Shown here: in pieces, positions 1 through 5,501 of the stretch
Layout: every line of letters begins with the position of its first letter
How positions within the stretch are numbered: position 1 is the first letter of the stretch
Source: Oscillospiraceae bacterium
GTDB taxonomy: Bacteria > Bacillota > Clostridia > Oscillospirales > UBA929
Direction: 5' to 3'
Length of the DNA stretch: 6,672 bases
Assembly (NCBI GenBank): GCA_031282535.1
Contig: JAITDM010000265.1
Location: 1 to 6,672 of the forward strand
Made by a program: the position numbers and the translations under genes
The notes under the pieces: generated by a model
The model's input: only the letters and a program-made list of their open reading frames with translations
Databases searched by the model: none
Told to the model about the DNA's origin: nothing

Positions 1-2685
1 GGCGCGCTGCCGGAGGCGGACCGCTACTGGGGCCTCCTCTACCCGGAGATGACCACGGCCTTTGACTTTTTGCCCCCGAACACCCTGCTGTTTGTCGGAG
101 AGCACACCCGCCTGCGCGAGCGGCTGCGGGCCTATGCCTTCCGGGAGGCCCAGGACATCGAGACGCTGCTGGCCGGGGGCATGCTGGCGCCCTCCCAGAC
201 GGCGCTCTCGCTGGACGAGGAGGGCTTCTGGCGGCGTAGCGCCGCCTTCGACACGGTCTTTTTGGACGCGCTGTCCCCCGCCCCCGGGACCTTCGCCCGT
301 GCGCCGGGGGCCGTGTGGCAGATCCCCGCCAAGCAGCTCCCGGCTTACGGCGGCAGCCTGGACGTGGCGGTGGCCGACATCGAGCGCTGCCGCGGCGAGG
401 GGTTTGCGGTCGCCGTGCTCTGCGCGGCCGAGCGGCAGGCGGCCCGGATGGGGGAGATCCTCGACGACCGGGGCGTGACCGCCGCGCTGGACTTCACGCC
501 GGCGGCCCGGCCCGCGCCGGGGCAGATCGTCCTCACGGTGGGGGCGCTCTCCGCCGGGCTCGAATACCCGACGCTGAAGCTGTGCATCATCACGGAGGGG
601 CAGCTCCTGTCCGCGCCGCGCCGCCGCGCGCGGAGCCGGACGAAGGACGCGCGCGCGCGCCTCTCCTCTTACGCGGACCTTGTGCCGGGGGACTACGTCG
701 TGCACGAGCACCACGGCATCGGAAAGTTCACGGGCATCGTCAAGATGCCGGTGGACGGCGTGGAGCGGGACTACATCCACATCGCCTATGCCGGCGCGGA
801 CGGGCTGTATGTGCCCGTCACCCAGCTCCATCTCGTCTCGAAGTACATCGGGGCGGGGGAGGAGACCGCGGTGCGGCTGAGCAAGCTGGGCGGCGGCGAG
901 TGGCACCGCGCCAAGCTGCGGGCCAAGACGGCCGCGAAGGACTTGGCGCAGGACCTCATCGCGCTCTACGCGGCCCGCAAGCGGCAGCCCGGGTTCGCCT
1001 TCCCGCCCGACAGCGACTGGCAGGCCCAGTTTGAGACGTCGTTTGAGTACGTGGAGACGGAGGACCAGCTGCGCTGCACCGCGGAGATCAAGACCGACAT
1101 GCAGTCCGCCTGGCCGATGGACCGGCTGCTGTGCGGCGACGTGGGGTTCGGCAAGACGGAGGTCGCGTTGCGCGCCGTGATGAAGTGCGTGCTCGGCGGC
1201 AAACAGGCGGCCATGTTGGTGCCGACCACCGTGCTGGCGCAGCAGCACCACGCGACGGCCCTGCGCCGTTTCGGCGACTACCCGGTCCGCATCGCCCTGT
1301 GCAGCCGCTTTGTCCCGGCGGCCAAACTGCGCGAGACGATGAAGAAGCTGGCGGCCGGGGAGGTGGACTTCATCATCGGCACCCACAAGCTCCTGCAGAA
1401 GTCCATCGTCTTCAGCAACCTGGGGCTTTTGATCGTCGACGAGGAGCAGCGCTTCGGCGTCACGCACAAGGAACGTCTCAAGGAGATGGCGCGGCAGGTG
1501 GACGTGCTGACGCTGACGGCCACGCCGATCCCGCGGACGCTCAACATGGCGCTCTCGGGCATCCGCGACATGTCGACGATCGAGGAGCCGCCCCGCGACC
1601 GCTACCCGGTGCAGACCTATGTGATGGAGCACGACGACGTGATCGTGGCCGACGCGTTGCGGCGCGAGGTGCAGCGGGGCGGGCAGGCCTACTACCTCCA
1701 CAACCGGGTGGAGAGCATCGAGCGGACGGCCGCCCGGCTGGCGGCGCTGCTGCCCGGGGTGACGGTGGCGGCGGCCCACGGACAGATGAGCGAGGAGCGG
1801 CTCTCCGAGATCATGAACCGGATGGCCGACGGGGAGGTCCAGGTGCTCGTGTGCACGACGATCATCGAGACGGGCATCGACATCCCGAACGTCAACACGC
1901 TGGTGGTCGAGGACGCCGACAAGCTGGGCCTGGCGCAGCTCCACCAGATCCGGGGCCGGGTGGGGCGCAGCCCCCGCCACGCGTTCGCCTATCTCACCTA
2001 CCGGCGCGGGCGGATCCTCAGCGAGGTGGCGACGAAGCGGCTGACGGCCATCCGGGAGTTCGCCGAGTTTGGCTCCGGCTTCAAGATCGCGATGCGCGAC
2101 CTGGAGATCCGGGGCGCGGGCAATGTGCTCGGCTCCGAACAGCATGGGCATATGATGAACGTGGGCTACGACATGTACCTGAAGCTGCTCGAGGAGGCCG
2201 TCCTCGAGGCGCGCGGGGAGGAGGCGCCGGCCGTGGCCGACTGCACGGCCGATCTGGCGGTGCCGGCCGGCATTCCGGAGAGCTATGTCCCGTCGCCGGG
2301 CCAGCGCATGGACCTCTACCGCCGCATCGCGGCCGTGCGGGACGAGGAGGACGCCTCCGATCTGCTCGACGAGATGCTCGACCGCTTCGGCGACGCGCCG
2401 GAGAGCGCGCAGGCGCTCCTCCAAATCGCGCTGCTGCGGGCCGAGGCCGCGCGCGCCGGGATTTTGGAGATCAGCCAGAAGGGGGAGCGGCTGCTGTGCC
2501 GGATGGCCGCGCCGGACCTGCGGCGGGTGGCGCATCTCTGCGCCGTGCCGGACTACCGGGGCCGCGTGCTCTTCGGCGCCGGGGACAGCCCGCACCTCTC
2601 GCTGCGCCTGCGCGCGCCGCACGCCGTGCTGGCGGAGGCCCGGGCCTTCGTCACGGCCTACCGCACCGCCGAGGACACGCCCTGA
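1..2685 (+). CDS. mfd: Transcription-repair coupling factor Mfd (5'-truncated by window edge)
   Basis: Mfd is a DNA translocase that binds stalled RNA polymerase, pushes it off the DNA and recruits UvrA for strand-specific nucleotide excision repair. The reading frame is open from base 1, and the 16 codons before the first in-window ATG (49) read like normal Mfd sequence, so the start lies upstream. 894 codons are present against about 1,150 usual in the family. In order: the end of the N-terminal UvrB-like part; the RNA polymerase interaction domain beginning with DLVPGDYVVHEHHGIGKF (from 676); the Walker A motif GDVGFGKTE (from 1135); the DEEQ box with RFGV (from 1438); TATPIPRTLNMALSGIRDMS (from about 1519); the helicase motif VI-like RGRVGR (from 1951) followed by the RecG-like translocation segment; and the C-terminal D7 domain (about 2270-2670). 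All catalytic motifs are intact and no frameshift is seen. GC and third-position GC are very high. The gene ends 17 bases before a strong terminator, so it closes its transcription unit. Confidence 0.97.
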   Translation, partial: GALPEADRYWGLLYPEMTTAFDFLPPNTLLFVGEHTRLRERLRAYAFREAQDIETLLAGGMLAPSQTALSLDEEGFWRRSAAFDTVFLDALSPAPGTFARAPGAVWQIPAKQLPAYGGSLDVAVADIERCRGEGFAVAVLCAAERQAARMGEILDDRGVTAALDFTPAARPAPGQIVLTVGALSAGLEYPTLKLCIITEGQLLSAPRRRARSRTKDARARLSSYADLVPGDYVVHEHHGIGKFTGIVKMPVDGVERDYIHIAYAGADGLYVPVTQLHLVSKYIGAGEETAVRLSKLGGGEWHRAKLRAKTAAKDLAQDLIALYAARKRQPGFAFPPDSDWQAQFETSFEYVETEDQLRCTAEIKTDMQSAWPMDRLLCGDVGFGKTEVALRAVMKCVLGGKQAAMLVPTTVLAQQHHATALRRFGDYPVRIALCSRFVPAAKLRETMKKLAAGEVDFIIGTHKLLQKSIVFSNLGLLIVDEEQRFGVTHKERLKEMARQVDVLTLTATPIPRTLNMALSGIRDMSTIEEPPRDRYPVQTYVMEHDDVIVADALRREVQRGGQAYYLHNRVESIERTAARLAALLPGVTVAAAHGQMSEERLSEIMNRMADGEVQVLVCTTIIETGIDIPNVNTLVVEDADKLGLAQLHQIRGRVGRSPRHAFAYLTYRRGRILSEVATKRLTAIREFAEFGSGFKIAMRDLEIRGAGNVLGSEQHGHMMNVGYDMYLKLLEEAVLEARGEEAPAVADCTADLAVPAGIPESYVPSPGQRMDLYRRIAAVRDEEDASDLLDEMLDRFGDAPESAQALLQIALLRAEAARAGILEISQKGERLLCRMAAPDLRRVAHLCAVPDYRGRVLFGAGDSPHLSLRLRAPHAVLAEARAFVTAYRTAEDTP

Positions 2686-2702
2686 GGCGGCCCGCCCCTG
2701 TC

Positions 2703-2728
2703 AAAACCGCGCCGCGGCGCGGTTTTTT
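2703..2728 (+). terminator. Intrinsic terminator of mfd
   Basis: The sequence AAAACCGCGCC pairs perfectly with GGCGCGGTTTT, giving about 10 bp around a tight GC-rich loop. A run of six T follows directly, and the hairpin starts 17 bases after the mfd stop. This is a textbook Rho-independent terminator. The A-run on the left arm could also let it work on the opposite strand. Confidence 0.88.
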
Positions 2729-2785
2729 CGCGCCCGAAGCAGGCGGAAGCCACCAAAACAAGACAAATCCATCGACATCCTTTGC

Positions 2786-2814
2786 GTGACGGCGCGCGGG
2801 ACAAGCGGTAGAAT
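2786..2814 (+). promoter_or_regulatory. Candidate sigma-A-type promoter for noc
   Basis: GTGACG (2786-2791, 4 of 6 matches to TTGACA) lies 17 bases before TAGAAT (2809-2814, 5 of 6 matches to TATAAT). It sits after the mfd terminator and about 100 bases before the noc start, where a promoter is needed. The -10 box is good and the -35 box is weak. The call is by motif and position only. Confidence 0.45.
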
Positions 2815-2873
2815 GGGAACAGGACGACAAAGCGGGCGGAGAGGACCGCCGCCGGGGGGCGGCCGGAGAAACC

Positions 2874-2898
2874 GCGCGGGGGCGCTAGCCCGCCGCGC
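2874..2898 (+). promoter_or_regulatory. GC-rich leader hairpin just before the noc ribosome binding site
   Basis: GCGCGG plus GGGC (2874-2883) pairs with GCCC (2888-2891) and CCGCGC (2893-2898), leaving one bulged G and a GCTA loop. The stem ends two bases before the GGAGG box of noc, so its stability could affect ribosome access. GC-rich DNA yields such stems by chance, so a regulatory role is only inferred. Confidence 0.3.
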
Positions 2899-2900
2899 CG

Positions 2901-2905
2901 GGAGG
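2901..2905 (+). promoter_or_regulatory. Ribosome binding site that fixes the noc start
   Basis: GGAGG lies 8 bases before the ATG at 2914. A longer in-frame reading could begin at the GTG at 2905, but that GTG overlaps the Shine-Dalgarno box itself and has no site of its own. The ATG at 2914 is therefore preferred. Confidence 0.85.
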
Positions 2906-2913
2906 TGACGCAT

Positions 2914-3726
2914 ATGGCGCCGCGCGCACAGCACGCCGGGCTCCTTGAGAGCCGGCGCGTCGCGTATTTGAAGATTCCCGCCATCGCGCCGAACCCGGCC
3001 CAGCCGCGGCGGTGGTTCGACGGGGAGGGCCTGCGCGAGCTCGCCGACAGCATTGCCCAGTACGGGGTCCTCCAGCCCCTCACGGTGCGCCGCGTCGCCG
3101 GCGGGTATGAGCTGGTGGCGGGGGAACGGCGGCTGCGCGCGGCGGAGATGGCGGGTCTCACGCAGGTGCCCTGTCTGGTGGTGGGGGTGAACGCCGAGGA
3201 GTCCGCGCTCCTCGCGCTGGTCGAGAATCTACAGCGGCGGGACCTGGATTTCCTCGAGGAGGCGGAGGGCATCGAACGGCTGATCCGGATCCACGGCTTG
3301 TCCCAGGAGGAGGCGGCGCGCCGGCTGGGGAAGTCCCCGTCGGCGGTGTCGAACAAGCTGCGGCTGCTGCGGCACCCGCCGGAGGTGCGCGCGCTGCTGC
3401 GCAAGTACGCGCTGACGGAGCGGCACGCGCGGGTGCTGCTCCGCCTGGAGAGCACGGCCGACCGCATGCGGGCCATCGAGCGCATCGCCCGGCTGAAGAT
3501 GAATGTGGCGCAGGCGGAGCGCTATGTGGAGGGGCTGTTGGAGGCCCGTCCGGCCGCGCCCGCGCAGGGGAGCCGGCTGTATGTTTTTAAGGATGTCCGG
3601 CTGTTTTTGAACACGCTGCGCCGCGCGGCCGACACCATGCGCCGCGCCGGCGTCGCCACCGACATCGACAGCCGCGAACTCGAAGACGCGCTCCTCCTCA
3701 CCATACGCATCGCCCGAAAGCCGTGA
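2914..3726 (+). CDS. noc: Nucleoid occlusion protein Noc (ParB family, CTP-binding)
   Basis: This is a ParB-family DNA-binding CTPase switch of 270 residues. The Noc branch binds chromosomal sites and blocks division-septum assembly over the nucleoid. Seen here: NPAQPRR (residues 27-33), the CTP-binding GERRLR box (70-75), ENLQRRDL (from 104), and a helix-turn-helix with LGKSPSAVSNKLRLL (138-152) followed by LTERHARVLL. The C-terminal segment KDVRLFLNTLRRAADTM ending in LTIRI resembles the Noc C-terminus of Bacillus subtilis as I recall it, and K148, R153 and R170 fall at positions that separate Noc from ParB. So Noc is preferred over Spo0J/ParB. Two oddities: residue 142 is Pro where Noc usually has Gln and ParB Arg, and only 26 residues precede the NPxQPR box, leaving no obvious membrane-targeting helix. 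The gene has its own promoter candidate after mfd; no parA or rsmG partner is in view. Its last five codons lie inside a hairpin. Confidence 0.9.
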   Translation: MAPRAQHAGLLESRRVAYLKIPAIAPNPAQPRRWFDGEGLRELADSIAQYGVLQPLTVRRVAGGYELVAGERRLRAAEMAGLTQVPCLVVGVNAEESALLALVENLQRRDLDFLEEAEGIERLIRIHGLSQEEAARRLGKSPSAVSNKLRLLRHPPEVRALLRKYALTERHARVLLRLESTADRMRAIERIARLKMNVAQAERYVEGLLEARPAAPAQGSRLYVFKDVRLFLNTLRRAADTMRRAGVATDIDSRELEDALLLTIRIARKP

Positions 3727-3741
3727 CGGCTTTCGGGCGAT
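3709..3741 (+). terminator. Hairpin with the noc stop codon as its loop
   Basis: Bases 3709-3723 pair perfectly with 3727-3741, giving a 15-bp stem. The 3-base loop (3724-3726) is exactly the TGA stop of noc. The left arm encodes the last residues of the protein. What follows is AT-rich but has no T-run (it begins TTGAGAATTGAGAA), so this is an imperfect intrinsic terminator or a 3'-end stabilising stem. The structure is certain; termination is inferred. Confidence 0.6.
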
Positions 3742-3761
3742 TGAGAATTGAGAATTGAGAA
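3741..3761. repeat. Three tandem copies of TTGAGAA
   Basis: Three perfect 7-base copies follow the noc hairpin directly. They are strikingly AT-rich against the GC-rich surroundings and mark the left edge of the gene-free repeat patchwork that runs to the end of rbr. I recall similar GAGAATT runs at the edges of intergenic repeats in clostridial genomes, but cannot check that here. Confidence 0.7.
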
Positions 3762-3802
3762 ATTATATTTGCGGGCGTCCAGATTTACCGCCATCGTCGT
3801 AG

Positions 3803-3824
3803 GGGACGCCGCCTTCGGCGTCCC
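3803..3824. repeat. Nine-bp hairpin in the intergenic repeat region
   Basis: GGGACGCCG (3803-3811) pairs perfectly with CGGCGTCCC (3816-3824) across a CCTT loop, preceded by CGTAGG. It resembles the short GTAGGGG...CCC inverted motifs often scattered between genes in Bacillota genomes. No coding role is seen. Confidence 0.55.
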
Positions 3825-3903
3825 GCCGTGTACATTGGGACTTGAAATTGGAATATTTTAACAGGCGCCTGCTTTTCACGTGTGAGGGTGAACACAGTTC
3901 GCC

Positions 3904-3980
3904 CCCGCACCCTGCGGAGCGCCGCGGCGCTCCGGACCGGCCCCCGTGTCGGTGAAAAAGGGAGTGTTTCACCGAGCGCG
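3904..3980. repeat. Direct repeat, copy A (77 bp, two hairpins)
   Basis: This copy matches 4019-4095 at 73 of 77 positions, with a fixed offset of 115. It contains a 20-base perfect palindrome (CGGAGCGCCGCGGCGCTCCG, 3914-3933) and a second stem, CGGTGAAA (3950-3957) pairing with TTTCACCG (3967-3974). The unit continues into a small GCGC-GAA-GCGC stem that differs in copy B. Confidence 0.85.
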
Positions 3981-3992
3981 AAGCGCAAAGAG

Positions 3993-4023
3993 GCGGGTTG
4001 CGGCATTCATTTCCGCAACCCGC
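3993..4023. repeat. Eleven-bp perfect hairpin between the two direct repeats
   Basis: GCGGGTTGCGG (3993-4003) pairs perfectly with CCGCAACCCGC (4013-4023) around a 9-base loop, CATTCATTT. Its right arm overlaps the first bases of repeat copy B. Together with copies A and B this makes a run of at least five stems in under 200 bases. Confidence 0.75.
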
Positions 4024-4095
4024 ACCCTGCGGAGCGCCGCAGCGCTCCGGACCGGTCCCCGTGTCGGTGAAAAACGGAGTGTTTCACCGAGTGCG
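4019..4095. repeat. Direct repeat, copy B (77 bp, two hairpins)
   Basis: This is the second copy, with four substitutions relative to copy A. One substitution breaks the centre of the palindrome but leaves the 8-bp arms CGGAGCGC/GCGCTCCG, and the CGGTGAAA/TTTCACCG stem is fully kept. Its end leads into GCGCTAGCGC, which includes the region of the rbr stop codon (4102-4104). Read on the minus strand it forms the 3' untranslated region of rbr, although no T-run follows the stem. Confidence 0.85.
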
Positions 4096-4101
4096 CTAGC
4101 G

Positions 4102-4647
4102 CTATCGCCAGTTGAGGCTGCGCTGTTCGAAATAGGACTTGGGGTGGCTGCACGTCGGACACTTTTCGGGGGCGGAGAGACCCTCGTGGATGTGGCCGCA
4201 GTTGCGGCAGATCCAATAGATCTTCTCGCCCTTCCGGAAGACGAGGTCGTTTTCCACGTTGGCGAGGAGCGTCAGGTAGCGCTGCTCGTGCTCCGCCTCG
4301 ATGGCGGCCACCTTGTCAAAGAGGAAGGCGATGTCGTTGAAACCCTCCCGGCGGGCCTCCTCGGCGAAGTTTTTGTACATGTCGGTCCACTCGTAATGCT
4401 CGCCGGCCGCGGCGTCCTTGAGGTTCTCCGCCGTGCCGGGGACATGGCCGCCGTGCAGCAGCTTGAACCAGAGCTTCGCGTGTTCTTTCTCGTTCTCCGC
4501 AGTCTCCAAAAAGAGCGCCGCGATCTGCTCAAAACCGTCTTTTTTGGCCTGCGAGGCGTAATATGTATATTTGTTGCGGGCCTGGCTCTCGCCGGCAAAC
4601 GCGGTCTCCAGGTTCTTTTCGGTGTTGGACCCCTTCAGTTCTGGCAT
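4102..4647 (-). CDS. rbr: Rubrerythrin
   Basis: Rubrerythrin is a cytoplasmic non-haem iron peroxidase that reduces hydrogen peroxide in anaerobes with electrons from NAD(P)H via rubredoxin-type carriers. The 181-residue protein has the full set of ligands: di-iron residues E20, E53 with H56 (in ENEKEH), E83, E86 and E117 with H120, in a ferritin-like four-helix part (about 1-135). A C-terminal rubredoxin-like domain has C147-X2-C150 and C163-X2-C166. An ATG two codons earlier (4653) is possible. The chosen ATG is better because AAAGGA sits 9 bases before it, only 3 before the other, and because MPELKG matches the length of the family's usual MxxLKG start. It lies 56 bases after dfx on the same strand, so the two are probably co-transcribed. 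Confidence 0.96.
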   Translation of the reverse strand: MPELKGSNTEKNLETAFAGESQARNKYTYYASQAKKDGFEQIAALFLETAENEKEHAKLWFKLLHGGHVPGTAENLKDAAAGEHYEWTDMYKNFAEEARREGFNDIAFLFDKVAAIEAEHEQRYLTLLANVENDLVFRKGEKIYWICRNCGHIHEGLSAPEKCPTCSHPKSYFEQRSLNWR

Positions 4648-4656
4648 ATCCATACA

Positions 4657-4662
4657 TCCTTT
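4657..4662 (-). promoter_or_regulatory. Ribosome binding site deciding the rbr start
   Basis: On the minus strand AAAGGA lies 9 bases before the ATG at 4647-4645 and only 3 bases before the ATG at 4653-4651. The spacing favours the downstream ATG. Confidence 0.65.
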
Positions 4663-4703
4663 CTCGGCAAATTCCGTCGGGTGCGTGCGGTTTCAGGGCA
4701 GGA

Positions 4704-5075
4704 CTACGCCTGCCAGAGGCCGTGCAGGTTGCACCAGGCGTAGACGGCGTCGTAGGGTTCGTCGGGGAGCGTGACGCGGGGCGCGTCCCCGGGCGAGAGG
4801 AAGCGGAGAGAGACCTGCGCGCCGCGCAGCACCGCGATGAAACCGATGAAATGCTTCTCCTCCATCGGGTGCGCGACCGAGCCGACCGTCACAGTCAGCA
4901 GGCCGCCGTCACGCGTCACCACGGGGACATGCTTTTCCTGCGCCGCGTCGGTGGTGTTCGGGACCAGCTCGGACATGGGTTCGCCGCAGCAGACCAGGGG
5001 CGCGCCCCCGTCGTGCAGCTTCCAGGCCACCGTCCCGCAGTGGGCGCAGCGGAGGAAGACCAGAGATGTTGCCAA
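4704..5075 (-). CDS. dfx: Desulfoferrodoxin (two-iron superoxide reductase)
   Basis: This enzyme reduces superoxide to hydrogen peroxide in the cytoplasm without making oxygen. The 123-residue protein has both iron centres. The N-terminal desulforedoxin-like site has C10, C13, C29 and C30. The catalytic site has E47 and H49 (in EKHVPVV), H69 and H75 (in HPMEEKHFI), then C115 and H118 (in WCNLHG). These positions fall almost exactly on those known from Desulfovibrio desulforedoxin-type enzymes. The start is TTG at 5075, chosen because AGGAGG lies 8 bases before it and the protein then begins at the family's usual distance before the first cysteine. It precedes rbr in a likely oxidative-stress operon: one enzyme makes the peroxide that the other removes. 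No clear PerR-type box was found upstream. Confidence 0.96.
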   Translation of the reverse strand: MATSLVFLRCAHCGTVAWKLHDGGAPLVCCGEPMSELVPNTTDAAQEKHVPVVTRDGGLLTVTVGSVAHPMEEKHFIGFIAVLRGAQVSLRFLSPGDAPRVTLPDEPYDAVYAWCNLHGLWQA

Positions 5076-5501
5076 AAGAATCGCCTCCTATACAAAAGTA
5101 AGATGGTTCCGTTCCGACCCCCCCGCGGGGGCCGGCCGCCTGCGGCCGCGCGCATGGGCCTGCGCACGGACCGACGGAGAGGGCGGGGCGCGCCGAAGGC
5201 GCGCGGGGAAGCCTACCACTCGCAGGTTGTCTCACAGCCTACTAAGTATATCGATATCCTATCTCGAAAACGTACAAAGCGCAAGGTTAAAATTTATGAC
5301 CAAATGGGAAATTTTCATTTTTTTCCGAATATAAACCCGTCGCCGCGGCGCATACTAAGGCAGGCGCACAACATCTTGCCCGAGATACCCACAAATTTAC
5401 AACTGGACGCCTCCGAAGGCCCCGCGCCCGGCGCCGCGCGGCGCCGTATCCTAGAGGGCATATGGAGGCGCCCCACCACGATTGCCGGAGAGGATGTCGA
5501 G
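5076..5501. other. Divergent intergenic region between dfx and the putative lipoprotein gene
   Basis: No credible gene is seen in these 426 bases. From dfx outward there is a GC-rich part with CCCCCGCGGGGG (5120-5131), the stem CGGCCG/CGGCCG (5133-5148) and GCGCGCC/GGCGCGC (5188-5204), which on the dfx strand closes a stable C(TTCG)G tetraloop. Next is an abrupt AT-rich belt (about 5240-5336) with the palindrome ATATCGATAT (5248-5257) and TATAAA (5330-5335). A 16-base palindrome, GGCGCCGCGCGGCGCC (5430-5445), lies before the lipoprotein gene. Promoters for both directions must lie here, most likely in the AT-rich belt, but no -35/-10 pair is convincing. Confidence 0.55.
5084..5089 (-). promoter_or_regulatory. 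Strong ribosome binding site for the TTG start of dfx
   Basis: A perfect AGGAGG on the minus strand lies 8 bases before TTG. It supports use of the rare start codon; the site would compensate for the weak initiator. Confidence 0.85.

Larger units (their letters stand above)
3742..4101. other. Gene-free repeat patchwork between noc and rbr
   Basis: About 360 bases lie between the convergent noc and rbr genes with no credible gene. Short open frames exist on both strands, but they run through the duplicated segment and have no ribosome binding sites. The stretch holds the TTGAGAA repeats, a 9-bp hairpin, an AT-rich piece (about 3840-3862), a CACGTG-centred site (3872-3887) and two 77-bp direct repeats with hairpins between and inside them. 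It looks like accumulated small non-coding repeats rather than a lost gene. Confidence 0.7.

Noticed and set aside
1131..2789. A 552-codon open frame overlapping mfd in another frame on the same strand
   Set aside because: It is an Arg/Gly/Ala-rich shadow caused by high third-position GC. The mfd frame carries every helicase motif across the same bases.
2658..3485. A 275-codon minus-strand open frame covering the 5' half of noc and the mfd end
   Set aside because: It is Arg/Ser-rich, has no recognisable motif, and crosses the mfd terminator and noc promoter. It is antisense shadow of noc.
3904..4095. CRISPR array
   Set aside because: There are only two copies, the 77-bp unit is too long and the 38-base gap carries its own hairpin. 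No cas gene is present.
3785..4216. Small open frames on both strands through the duplicated segment
   Set aside because: They are similar to each other only because they translate the same 77-bp repeat. No ribosome binding sites precede them, and hairpins explain the sequence better.
5280..5300. PerR-type operator upstream of dfx in the AT-rich belt
   Set aside because: The best stretch (around TTAAAATTTATGACC) matches the TTATAATNATTATAA pattern poorly and has little dyad symmetry.
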